Origin: Bacillus altitudinis 41KF2b
Lineage (GTDB): Bacteria; Bacillota; Bacilli; Bacillales; Bacillaceae
Direction of reading: 5' to 3'
Length of the DNA stretch: 64,000 nucleotides
Assembly: GCF_000691145.1 (NCBI RefSeq)
Contig: NZ_ASJC01000007.1
Coordinates: 62,001 to 126,000 of the forward strand
Part shown: one piece after another, positions 18,162-25,187 of the stretch
How the letters are laid out: each line of letters opens with the position of its first letter
How positions within the stretch are numbered: position 1 is the stretch's first letter
The notes under the pieces: generated by a model
What the model was told of the DNA's origin: nothing
The model's input: only the letters and a program-made list of their open reading frames with translations
The model's database searches: none
Translations under genes and position numbers: made by a program

Positions 18162-18788
18162 TTACTTTCTGATTTCTTGGTCTTTTACAGTTAACGGATA
18201 GAGGACGCCTTCTTTCGCAAACGACATTTTCCCTGTTTCTTCTGATACCACAAGAACAAGGGCATCAGTCATGCCAGAAAGTCCAATGGCAGCCCGGTGT
18301 CTTGTGCCAAGAGAAGGGCTGACTTTTTTTGAGGTGAGCGGTAGGACATTTGCAGCGGAAACAAGCGTGTTTTCTTTTACTAAAAGGGCGCCATCATGAA
18401 GTGGGTTTCCAGGATAGAAAATGCTTTCTATTAATGATGCGCTAATTTTCGCATGAAGGTTTGTCCCTTTTTGTATATAATCCTCCACCTCATCTCTCCT
18501 TTGAATCACAATCAGTGCGCCGTGCTTTTGTTTTGATAAGTTCTCAATGGCTAAAGAAAATTGAGCAAAACCTGGTGTGAATTCTTCCATATACGCTTGT
18601 AAATAAAACGAGGAAGCCTCTGCATGCATTTCATTAAACTGATCATGTAATGATTCGAGTTCACAAAGAAGACATTGTTCCGTCTGGTCAAGCGAATCGA
18701 CGATTTTCCTTGCATCCATCATAATTTGCGTTAAATGAGATTTCATTTCTAACTTAAACATCGCTTCTTCATTTGTGCGATTGATCAT
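18162..18788 (-). CDS. cdaS: Sporulation-type diadenylate cyclase CdaS
   Basis: A 208-aa soluble c-di-AMP synthase. Two N-terminal helices (about 1-75) precede a DisA_N/DAC domain containing DGA (132-134) and RHR (163-165), the residues that hold the two ATP molecules. The absence of membrane segments separates it from CdaA, and the lack of a DNA-binding C-terminus separates it from DisA. In B. subtilis (yojJ) the N-terminal helices inhibit the enzyme and expression is in the forespore. ATG 18788 has AAGGAGGG about 10 nt upstream. Confidence 0.92.
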   Translation of the reverse strand: MINRTNEEAMFKLEMKSHLTQIMMDARKIVDSLDQTEQCLLCELESLHDQFNEMHAEASSFYLQAYMEEFTPGFAQFSLAIENLSKQKHGALIVIQRRDEVEDYIQKGTNLHAKISASLIESIFYPGNPLHDGALLVKENTLVSAANVLPLTSKKVSPSLGTRHRAAIGLSGMTDALVLVVSEETGKMSFAKEGVLYPLTVKDQEIRK

Positions 18789-18869
18789 CTCACCATGTCC
18801 CTCCTTCTTTCGCTTGTGTCATAAAATAACAAATTGTGCACATTCTATTTGTATGGAGGTGAATTCAAT

Positions 18870-18995
18870 ATGACAATTCAAAAAGTGATTCAATATGCTT
18901 GCAGCATTTTAGGTGTTGTCAGTCTTTCTTTTATTTATGCCCAAATGTTCAAAAAAACGAAGCCCTCAAAGAAAAATAATCCGACGGAGAATTGA
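18870..18995 (+). CDS. Small single-span membrane protein, 41 aa
   Basis: A short ORF begins MTIQKVIQYACSILGVVSLS. It has one hydrophobic segment (about residues 8-26) and a Lys/Pro/Asn-rich cytoplasm-like tail ending NPTEN. The SD is strong (GGAGGTGA, 8 nt before ATG). It lies between divergent cdaS and co-directional yojI. Family not recognised. The ribosome binding site and the clean membrane-plus-charged-tail design make it a likely real small gene. Confidence 0.65.
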   Translation: MTIQKVIQYACSILGVVSLSFIYAQMFKKTKPSKKNNPTEN

Positions 18996-19054
18996 TTTTT
19001 TTACATAGCGTGATATAATTCCTCTCGTTATTTCTGTTCAGAGAGGAACTTATG

Positions 19055-20422
19055 ATGAGAGAAACGAATAGTATTCGAGCAAAGTTGGCACAATTTTTAA
19101 CCATATTGATTCCGATTTTAATTACACAAGCAGGTCTTTCGCTCATCACATTTTTAGACACGGTGATGTCTGGAAAAGTGAGTGCAGAAGACCTAGCAGG
19201 TGTAGCGATCGGTTCGAGCATTTGGACACCTGTTTATACTGGTCTTGCTGGCATTTTAATGGCTGTTACCCCTATTGTGGCTCAGCTGATGGGCGGCGGC
19301 CGCAGGGAAGATGTTCCTCGTGCGGTCTTCCAGGCCATTTATTTATCTTTTCTTTTAAGTATCGTGGTGATTGTCATTGGATCGATGTGTGTTCCTTTTA
19401 TTTTAGGGCGACTTGGGCTTGAACCATCCGTAGAAACCATTGCCCGTCATTTTCTCAGCTTCCTTGCTATTGGAATCATCCCGCTTTTTGGTTATTCAGT
19501 CATGAGATCGTTCATTGATGCATTAGGAAAAACACGTGTAACGATGTTCATTACGTTAACCGCACTTCCTATTAATTTTGTTTTAAATTATCTCTTTATT
19601 TTCGGAAACTTTGGGTTTCCAAAGCTTGGCGGTGCAGGGGCAGGTCTTGCATCTGCGCTGACGTATTGGGCGATTTTCATCATGAGTATTTGTATTGTCA
19701 TCAAAGCCGAACCGTTTGCATCCTTTCGGTTGTTTCAGACATTACCTCGTTTTAACGTCTCCCGAATGGGTCAAATACTGAAAATCGGTATCCCTATTGG
19801 GTTTGCGATCTTTTTTGAAACAAGTATTTTTGCAGCTGTCACGCTCTTAATGGGTCACTTTGATACCGTGACAATCGCCAGTCACCAAGCAGCAATGAAC
19901 TTTGCTTCTATTTTATATATCCTGCCGCTTAGTATCTCAATGGCTTTAACGATTGTTGTAGGTTTTGAAGCCGGTGCCATGCGGTATAAAGACGCAAAAA
20001 GCTACAGCTATATTGGCATTGCAACAGCTGTTTTGTTCTCATTATGTACCGCAGCACTCATCTTGTTATTTAGACCTGAGATCGCTGGTTTATATACAAC
20101 TGAATCAGCTGTTTTACAAATGACACAGCACTTTTTGATGTATGCGATCTTTTTCCAACTGTCAGATGCGATCGCTGCACCCATTCAGGGGGCTCTGCGC
20201 GGCTATAAAGATGTGAATTACACACTGATTGCTGCGTTTGTCTCTTACTGGGTCATCGGCCTTCCAGCTGGCTACTTGATTGGCACGTATACCTCATTTG
20301 GAGCGTTTGGTTATTGGGTTGGGCTGATTACTGGGCTTGCTGCAGGTGCCATCGTCCTATTTGTTCGTCTTAGGTTGATTGAAAGACGTATGCATTCTGA
20401 TACAACAGGAAAAGGCAGCTGA
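19055..20422 (+). CDS. yojI: MATE-family multidrug efflux protein YojI
   Basis: A membrane protein of about 455 aa with twelve predicted spans in two similar halves, typical of MATE (NorM-type) cation/drug antiporters. Features include the N-terminal PILITQAGLSLITFLDTVMSG segment with the conserved Gln and Asp, AIGSSIWTP, and the ALGKTRV turn. GAGAGGAA upstream is better spaced to ATG 19055 than to the adjacent ATG 19052. It ends inside a perfect terminator. Substrates cannot be inferred. Confidence 0.9.
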   Translation: MRETNSIRAKLAQFLTILIPILITQAGLSLITFLDTVMSGKVSAEDLAGVAIGSSIWTPVYTGLAGILMAVTPIVAQLMGGGRREDVPRAVFQAIYLSFLLSIVVIVIGSMCVPFILGRLGLEPSVETIARHFLSFLAIGIIPLFGYSVMRSFIDALGKTRVTMFITLTALPINFVLNYLFIFGNFGFPKLGGAGAGLASALTYWAIFIMSICIVIKAEPFASFRLFQTLPRFNVSRMGQILKIGIPIGFAIFFETSIFAAVTLLMGHFDTVTIASHQAAMNFASILYILPLSISMALTIVVGFEAGAMRYKDAKSYSYIGIATAVLFSLCTAALILLFRPEIAGLYTTESAVLQMTQHFLMYAIFFQLSDAIAAPIQGALRGYKDVNYTLIAAFVSYWVIGLPAGYLIGTYTSFGAFGYWVGLITGLAAGAIVLFVRLRLIERRMHSDTTGKGS

Positions 20423-20440
20423 CTGAAGTCAGCTGCCTTT
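20411..20440. terminator. Bidirectional terminator between yojI and bshB2
   Basis: A perfect 13-bp stem AAAGGCAGCTGAC / GTCAGCTGCCTTT with a TGAA loop. The yojI stop is in the left arm. It serves the convergent bshB2 as well. Confidence 0.85.
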
Positions 20441-20443
20441 CAT

Positions 20444-21109
20444 TTAGTCATTCCATTGATACGTCCAGAAAATTTCTTCATCAAACCATTTTTGAACGAC
20501 TGGTTCTTTGTTTTTCAGCTTTTGTTCAAGCTCTCTTAGCATGCCTTCTGTTTGTGTTCTATGCGCTCTTAGTGCATTTAATTTGATATCGGCTACATCC
20601 GTAATATCAATCACAATATCGGCATTTCCTAGCACTTCTTCTCGATTTTTCGTAATGGCCATGCAGTATGTGACAGGACGGTCTTCTTTTTTCTTGCGGT
20701 ATAGAGCACGAATGACCGCTTCACCTGTCGCATCATGATCAGGGTGTACGCCATGACCTGGATAAAACGTGACAATAAGAGTTGGTTTCACTTCATCAAT
20801 TATGCGTTCCATCACATCCGCTAAATACTCATCATCTTCAAATTCCAACGTTTTATCCCGAAGACCAAGCATTCGCAAGTCTGTGACATCCATTTCTTTA
20901 CATGCATTGATTAATTCCTGTTTTCTTAATTCAGGAAGTGTCTCACGGTTAGCATAAGTTGGACTTCCCATATTTCTTCCCATTTCTCCAAGTGTCCCGC
21001 ATGCATACGTCACTGGAATTCCACGTTTTCTGCTTTGCGCGATGAGCCCTGCGACCCCGAAGGATTCATCGTCGGGGTGAGGCAGCATCACAAGTACATG
21101 TTCGTTCAT
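20444..21109 (-). CDS. bshB2: Bacillithiol biosynthesis deacetylase BshB2
   Basis: A zinc-dependent PIG-L/LmbE-family deacetylase of about 221 aa that removes acetyl from N-acetylglucosaminyl-malate in bacillithiol synthesis. The zinc motif HPDDE is at residues 11-15 and the third ligand is in HPDHDATG. ATG 21109 is taken as start (AGGGGAA 5 nt upstream), one codon after a GTG. It follows yojF by 14 nt in the same operon, as in B. subtilis (yojF-yojG). Confidence 0.93.
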   Translation of the reverse strand: MNEHVLVMLPHPDDESFGVAGLIAQSRKRGIPVTYACGTLGEMGRNMGSPTYANRETLPELRKQELINACKEMDVTDLRMLGLRDKTLEFEDDEYLADVMERIIDEVKPTLIVTFYPGHGVHPDHDATGEAVIRALYRKKKEDRPVTYCMAITKNREEVLGNADIVIDITDVADIKLNALRAHRTQTEGMLRELEQKLKNKEPVVQKWFDEEIFWTYQWND

Positions 21110-21126
21110 CACTGTTCCCCTCTCTC

Positions 21127-21477
21127 CTACACCTGAAATGGTGTTTCACTAATTTGTAATGAGATCGCTAGTTTTCCGTCTGGCAGGTGTCCTGCTAACA
21201 GCAGGCGACCTTGTTCATCAAACACGTAATCGGTTAAACCTTCTGCGTAAATCCAGCCATCTTCTGTTTTCATCCCGACACGATATGGGCCTTGTCCTTT
21301 TATTTTTGCCTGTGAATAGACAACTTTTGCGTTGCGGATATACGCCACGACCGTCATATTTTGCTCATTCACATGAGCTGAATAAGAACCAGTTGTCGTT
21401 TCAAGATGAACGAAGACTGGCCGATTTAAAAACGATTCAAGATGTGCTGTGACATCTTCCGTTTGAATTGGTTTCAT
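21127..21477 (-). CDS. yojF: YojF, DUF1806 protein
   Basis: A 116-aa beta-rich soluble protein of the DUF1806 family, with repeated strand patterns such as TVVAYIRNAKVVYSQAKIKG and EDGWIYAEGL. Function is unknown, but its pairing with bshB2 is conserved, which hints at a role around bacillithiol. Its ATG overlaps the TGA of the preceding gene (ATGA), so translation is probably coupled. Confidence 0.88.
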   Translation of the reverse strand: MKPIQTEDVTAHLESFLNRPVFVHLETTTGSYSAHVNEQNMTVVAYIRNAKVVYSQAKIKGQGPYRVGMKTEDGWIYAEGLTDYVFDEQGRLLLAGHLPDGKLAISLQISETPFQV

Positions 21478-21755
21478 GAGTGGTTCCTTCCTTCATTTTG
21501 AATTAGTTCTCGCAGCTTTTTCGTATGTAAGCTGATCAGCTGTAGTTGATGACCCTGCTCAATAGCACTTTCTAAAATTCTTTCCACAGCGAGTACATAC
21601 TTTTGATGTAATGACTTTCTTGCGCGAGGATGGGTGCGTGCATCAAGCAAATCATCTCGTATCGCCTCGTGTAATGAAGTCATATCCACTACATCAAGCT
21701 GCCGATTTTTCCATAAAGATTGATAAGCGTGTGCAAGCTCATCGACTGATGACAT
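21474..21755 (-). CDS. Small helical protein at the head of the yojF-bshB2 operon
   Basis: About 93 aa from ATG 21755 (MSSVDELAHAYQSLWKNRQL), predicted mostly helical and charged, without membrane spans or cysteines. AGAGGTGA ends about 5 nt before this ATG; the upstream part of the open frame is therefore probably untranslated. It overlaps yojF by 4 nt. I do not recognise the family. Tight coupling to yojF-bshB2 suggests an accessory role with them. Confidence 0.7.
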   Translation of the reverse strand: MSSVDELAHAYQSLWKNRQLDVVDMTSLHEAIRDDLLDARTHPRARKSLHQKYVLAVERILESAIEQGHQLQLISLHTKKLRELIQNEGRNHS

Positions 21756-21833
21756 GTGATCACCTCTACAGTTTTGGTAACAACTTATTATGACATGATC
21801 CGCCTGCAAAAAAAAGCAAACTGCTTCGTCTCT

Positions 21834-22745
21834 TTAATGAGAATTCGCTGTTTTTTTCATTCGCAGTTGAGAGGTTGTAAATAGTAAAATCGCCACCCAA
21901 ATACAGAGGAATGTCACGATTTTTGCTGCAGATAAGTGTTCGTGATACACAAACAGCCCCAAAAAGAGTGTAATGGTCGGTGCAATATACTGCAAAATAC
22001 CAACTTGATATAAAGGAATTCTTTTGGCCCCTTCAGAAAATAAAAGAAGCGGTACAGCTGTAAAGACACCTGCAAAAAATAATAGCCCAAGAGAGCCGAA
22101 GCTGCTCGGATTCATCGTGACAACAGGTTCTTTTAAGAAGAAGAATAAGTAAACAAGCGCAGCTGGTGCAAGAAGCAGTGTTTCAATGGTTAATCCAATG
22201 GCACTCGTAAAACTCATCCTTTTTTTAATCAGTCCATAAAACCCAAAACTAAAAGCCAATACGAAAGCCACGACAGGAAATGAGCCGTACTGGACAGTTG
22301 AAATGATGACCCCAGCTGCGGCAATGAGAATGGCGGTGGTTTGCATTTTATTCAGTCGTTCTTTTAAGAAAATGATGCCTAGTAAAACTGATACAAGCGG
22401 ATTAATATAATACCCTAAACTCGCTTCCAGCATCAGATCGTGATTTACAGCCCAAATATATACATACCAGTTGACCGAAATTAAAATAGCCGATAAAAGT
22501 AATGAAAAAAGTGCTTTTCCATCTATCATCAGACCTTTCACAGTCTGCATCCCTGGACGGACTTGCTTTAAATATAAAAGAATACCGCACATAAAAACAA
22601 AGGACCATATGATTCTGTGCGCTAAAATTTCGCCTGACGAAATATGCTCCATCAGTTTCCAATATAATGGGAACAATCCCCATAATGTAAAAGATGCAGC
22701 CGTATATAAGACACCTTTTGATTGTTGTTCGTTCAATCTAACCAT
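21834..22745 (-). CDS. yojE: EamA/RarD-family permease YojE
   Basis: A 303-aa membrane protein with ten hydrophobic spans and two EamA halves. The N-terminus (GVLYTAASFTLWGLFPLYWK) and the LGYYINPLVSVLLG segment are typical of RarD (chloramphenicol-sensitivity) proteins of the drug/metabolite transporter superfamily. It is a likely efflux permease of unknown substrate. AGAAAGGAATGG-type SD precedes the start. It matches the B. subtilis yojE position beside gerT. Confidence 0.88.
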   Translation of the reverse strand: MVRLNEQQSKGVLYTAASFTLWGLFPLYWKLMEHISSGEILAHRIIWSFVFMCGILLYLKQVRPGMQTVKGLMIDGKALFSLLLSAILISVNWYVYIWAVNHDLMLEASLGYYINPLVSVLLGIIFLKERLNKMQTTAILIAAAGVIISTVQYGSFPVVAFVLAFSFGFYGLIKKRMSFTSAIGLTIETLLLAPAALVYLFFFLKEPVVTMNPSSFGSLGLLFFAGVFTAVPLLLFSEGAKRIPLYQVGILQYIAPTITLFLGLFVYHEHLSAAKIVTFLCIWVAILLFTTSQLRMKKTANSH

Positions 22746-22831
22746 TCCTTTCTAAACCTATCGTATATTATAGCACGCACATCACATTATGGGCATATAC
22801 TAATTCAGGGCATTTAGAAAGGATGATTTGC

Positions 22832-23305
22832 ATGTTTGACTGGAACCGATTATTCCCTTTTCAAAAGCAATTTTCAAAAGAAGCGTTAAAAAATTCAGAT
22901 CCTAAAGACGTTGAGCAATATGTCAATCAAGTCATGGAAAGTGTTTTCGGCTCCAATTATTCTGCTCAATTCCCCTTTCAGGATCCGCTGTCTCAGCAGC
23001 AGAAAACAAGAGAAACAGACGATAAAAAAAAGAAAGAGCCGAATGTTGAAGTATTTGAGACGACAGATCACGTGTTTGTCAAAATAGAGCTCGATCGTCC
23101 GAACACGGAAAAAGTAAAAATCAAACATACAGCCAATCTGCTGTTTATTGATCATTTTCCTGAAGAGAATAAACAAAAGAAGGTTGTCCTGCCTGCTGCT
23201 GTGAAAAGAAAAGGAACAAAGGCATCGTATCAAGATGGTATTTTAGAAATTATGTTTTTAAAGCATGATGATCCAGGCATTTCTGAAATTGATATTCCAT
23301 TATAA
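22832..23305 (+). CDS. gerT: Spore protein GerT, Hsp20-like
   Basis: About 157 aa from ATG 22832 (MFDWNRLFPFQ; AGAAAGG 9 nt upstream). It has an N-terminal helical part and a C-terminal alpha-crystallin-like beta domain (VEVFETTDHVFVKIEL through GILEIMFLK). The divergent small-heat-shock fold, length and place next to yojE match B. subtilis GerT (YozR), a coat-associated protein needed for normal germination. Expression would be in the mother cell, though no clear SigK promoter was fixed. Confidence 0.72.
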   Translation: MFDWNRLFPFQKQFSKEALKNSDPKDVEQYVNQVMESVFGSNYSAQFPFQDPLSQQQKTRETDDKKKKEPNVEVFETTDHVFVKIELDRPNTEKVKIKHTANLLFIDHFPEENKQKKVVLPAAVKRKGTKASYQDGILEIMFLKHDDPGISEIDIPL

Positions 23306-23306
23306 A

Positions 23307-23340
23307 AAGCCTGCTTTGAAATGGAAGCAGGCTTACTCTT
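23307..23340 (+). terminator. Terminator after gerT
   Basis: AAGCCTGCTT / AAGCAGGCTT stem with an 8-nt loop, then ACTCTTTTTTCTT. Confidence 0.8.
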
Positions 23341-23345
23341 TTTTC

Positions 23346-23564
23346 TTAATAATATGGTGGATATCCGCCGCCATAAGGTGGTGGAACAGGCGGTGGTGGT
23401 GGCGGGTAATATGGACGAGGATAATTAAAAATCGCACTTCCTAGAAATCCGCCAAGCAGTCCGCCGACTAAAGGAGCGCCAAAACCAAAAAACAAAGGGA
23501 CTCTAGATTCATATGGCGGAATGCCAGGGGCACCGCCTCGAAAATACGGAGTATGAGGGTACAT
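23346..23564 (-). CDS. Pro/Tyr/Gly-rich small protein
   Basis: About 72 aa. The N-terminal part (MYPHTPYFRGGAPG) is followed by a short Gly/Leu/Phe hydrophobic segment (LFFGFGAPLVGGLLGGFLG) and a tail made of prolines, tyrosines and glycines. AGGAGG lies 8 nt before ATG 23564; the longer in-frame extension to 23618 overlaps that SD. Such tails occur in spore-coat and surface proteins, and gerT is next door, but this is only a suggestion. Family not recognised. Confidence 0.6.
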   Translation of the reverse strand: MYPHTPYFRGGAPGIPPYESRVPLFFGFGAPLVGGLLGGFLGSAIFNYPRPYYPPPPPPVPPPYGGGYPPYY

Positions 23565-23639
23565 GCTTTTCTCCTCCTTTGTCATGTGCCTAACATCAGC
23601 ATATTCATTAGGAGACAAAACGTTTGGGCAAACCTAAAA

Positions 23640-23972
23640 CTAGGCTTGCTCCTTTTTTACATGAGATCCAGCATACTCCCCTGCCCAGCGCGATACTTCT
23701 CCGAACACACCATGTAATGCACTTCCTTTTTCGGTTAGACAATAGATGACTTTGACTGGCGTTTCAGGAAGTACAGTGCGCTTTATGATTCCTTCTTGCT
23801 CAAGCTCTTTTAAGCGTTCTGCGAGCATTTTTTGACTGATGGATGGAATAATATCCGTCAGGTCTTTAAACCGCTTCGGACCATCAAGCAATACATGAAT
23901 GATGAGACCATTCCATCTTTTGCCAAGAAGCAAAAAAGCTTGCTGAATGTTTGGACATAATTGAAATTCCAT
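23640..23972 (-). CDS. yodB: Redox-sensing HxlR-family repressor YodB
   Basis: A 110-aa winged-helix protein. The HxlR core is obvious: LLGKRWNGLIIHVLLDGPKRF, ISQKMLAERLKELE, VKVIYCLTEKG. In B. subtilis YodB represses yodC, azoR1 and spx and senses quinones and diamide through Cys6 and C-terminal cysteines. Here Cys6 is kept but there is no cysteine in the C-terminal tail; the only other one is Cys78. It is divergent from yodC across a 141-bp promoter region. Confidence 0.92.
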   Translation of the reverse strand: MEFQLCPNIQQAFLLLGKRWNGLIIHVLLDGPKRFKDLTDIIPSISQKMLAERLKELEQEGIIKRTVLPETPVKVIYCLTEKGSALHGVFGEVSRWAGEYAGSHVKKEQA

Positions 23973-24000
23973 ATATTTCAGCCTTTCTTTTCATAATCGT

Positions 24001-24030
24001 TTGACAAACTAACGGTGTACAATTTAAAAT
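24001..24030 (+). promoter_or_regulatory. yodC promoter
   Basis: TTGACA (24001-24006), 18 bp, TAAAAT (24025-24030). The expected start near 24037 is immediately upstream of the inverted repeat at 24042-24078. Confidence 0.6.
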
Positions 24031-24041
24031 ATATCTCTAGT

Positions 24042-24078
24042 TACAATAAGTAAGTTTCTCACTTTTTTATTTATTGTA
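24042..24078 (+). promoter_or_regulatory. Inverted repeat in the yodC leader, candidate YodB operator
   Basis: TACAATAA (24042-24049) and TTATTGTA (24071-24078) are perfect arms, followed shortly by TACTATTTG (24082). These T/A-rich TACT/TACA elements lie between the predicted start and the SD of yodC, where a repressor could act. Assignment to YodB rests on adjacency to its gene. Confidence 0.4.
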
Positions 24079-24113
24079 CCATACTATTTGCAAAAACGGG
24101 AGGAAATATCCAT

Positions 24114-24731
24114 ATGGCGAGCGATCAAAAAACGATTGACATTTTAAAAGAAAGAGCTTCAGTAAAAGAGTATGATACAACTCATGAAATGACAAAAGAA
24201 GAGTTAACAGAGCTTCTTGATATCACAACAAAAGCACCATCTGCTTGGAACCTTCAGCATTGGCATTTCACTGTTTTCCATAGTGCTGAATCAAAAGCAA
24301 AACTTCTTCCAATTGCTTATAATCAAAAACAAGTCTCACAAGCTTCAGCTGTGATTGCAGTGCTTGGTGACCTTGAAGCCAATCTAAATGGTGAAAAAAT
24401 CTACAGTGAGCTAGCAGAACAAGGTTTCATCACAGAAGATATTAAAGAAACACTGATGACACAAATCAATGGTGCTTACCAAAGCGAGCAATATGCACGT
24501 GAAGCTGCTTATTCAAACGCTTCGTTAGCTGCTATGCAATTAATGATTGCGGCGAAAGCAATGGGATATGATACATGCGCAATGGGCGGTTTCAGCAAAG
24601 AAGCTTACGTGAAAGAATTCAATGTGAGCGGTCGATACGAACCAGTGATGTTGATTTCTGTCGGGAAAGCAGCAAAAGAAGCTCACAAAAGCAATCGTTT
24701 TGACATCGAAGAAGTATCTGATTTCCTATAA
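24114..24731 (+). CDS. yodC: NAD(P)H nitroreductase-family protein YodC
   Basis: A 205-aa FMN-dependent nitroreductase-fold protein. Motifs: the N-terminal ERASVKEY with the FMN-binding Arg/Ser, TTKAPSAWNLQHW, and GYDTCAMGGF near the C-terminus. It likely reduces quinones or nitro compounds and is controlled by the divergently encoded YodB. ATG 24114 has GGGAGG 10 nt upstream. A terminator follows. Confidence 0.92.
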   Translation: MASDQKTIDILKERASVKEYDTTHEMTKEELTELLDITTKAPSAWNLQHWHFTVFHSAESKAKLLPIAYNQKQVSQASAVIAVLGDLEANLNGEKIYSELAEQGFITEDIKETLMTQINGAYQSEQYAREAAYSNASLAAMQLMIAAKAMGYDTCAMGGFSKEAYVKEFNVSGRYEPVMLISVGKAAKEAHKSNRFDIEEVSDFL

Positions 24732-24737
24732 AAAACG

Positions 24738-24768
24738 GCACAGTCTCAGCGTCATGCTGGGGCTTTTT
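24738..24768 (+). terminator. Terminator after yodC
   Basis: AGTCTCAGC / GCTGGGGCT stem (with G-U pairs) and a GTCAT loop, then TTTTTTATTTG. Confidence 0.75.
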
Positions 24769-24908
24769 TATTTGCTCTAAATATTATTTTTCCATACTTA
24801 TTTTTAAGTCTTCCTTTCTCATTCTTCACTATTTACCTCTTTTTAAAAATGAAAGCGTTATATTAGTATGATATTCATAAAAATGATTGTTTTTTCTGAA
24901 AATGGTCT

Positions 24909-24925
24909 TGTGATCTAATCTGACA
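24909..24925 (+). promoter_or_regulatory. TnrA/GlnR box on the promoter of the DUF3311-yodF operon
   Basis: TGTGATCTAATCTGACA matches the nitrogen-control consensus TGTNA-N7-TNACA at every defined position. It overlaps a promoter with -35 TTGTGA (24908-24913), a 17-bp spacer and -10 TATTAT (24931-24936). Because the box covers the -35 and spacer, repression by TnrA (nitrogen limitation) or GlnR (nitrogen excess) is the likely effect. Confidence 0.65.
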
Positions 24926-24968
24926 ACTGCTATTATTATGAAATTACAAAATATTAGAGGAGGAAAAC

Positions 24969-25187
24969 ATGAACAAAAAACTGATACTGGCGCTACTCAT
25001 CGCGATTCCATTCATTGGACAGCTTGCACTGCTCCCCTTTGTGAATCGTATTCATCCATTTGTCATCGGGCTGCCTTTTTTCCACTTCTGGCTCTTACTA
25101 TGGATTGTACTCACACCCGTTTGCACATTTATCATTTACAGGATGCAACATTCAAATGGAGGAACTGACGAATGCAAGGAAACTTAA
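24969..25187 (+). CDS. DUF3311 small membrane protein, transporter partner
   Basis: A 72-aa protein with two transmembrane segments (LILALLIAIPFIGQLALLPF and FFHFWLLLWIVLTPVCTFII), the pattern of the DUF3311 family (YhjC-like). Members are found directly upstream of SSS-family symporters, as here: its last 16 nt overlap the start of the yodF-like gene. It is probably a small subunit or assembly factor of that transporter. AGAGGAGG lies upstream of ATG 24969. Confidence 0.8.
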   Translation: MNKKLILALLIAIPFIGQLALLPFVNRIHPFVIGLPFFHFWLLLWIVLTPVCTFIIYRMQHSNGGTDECKET

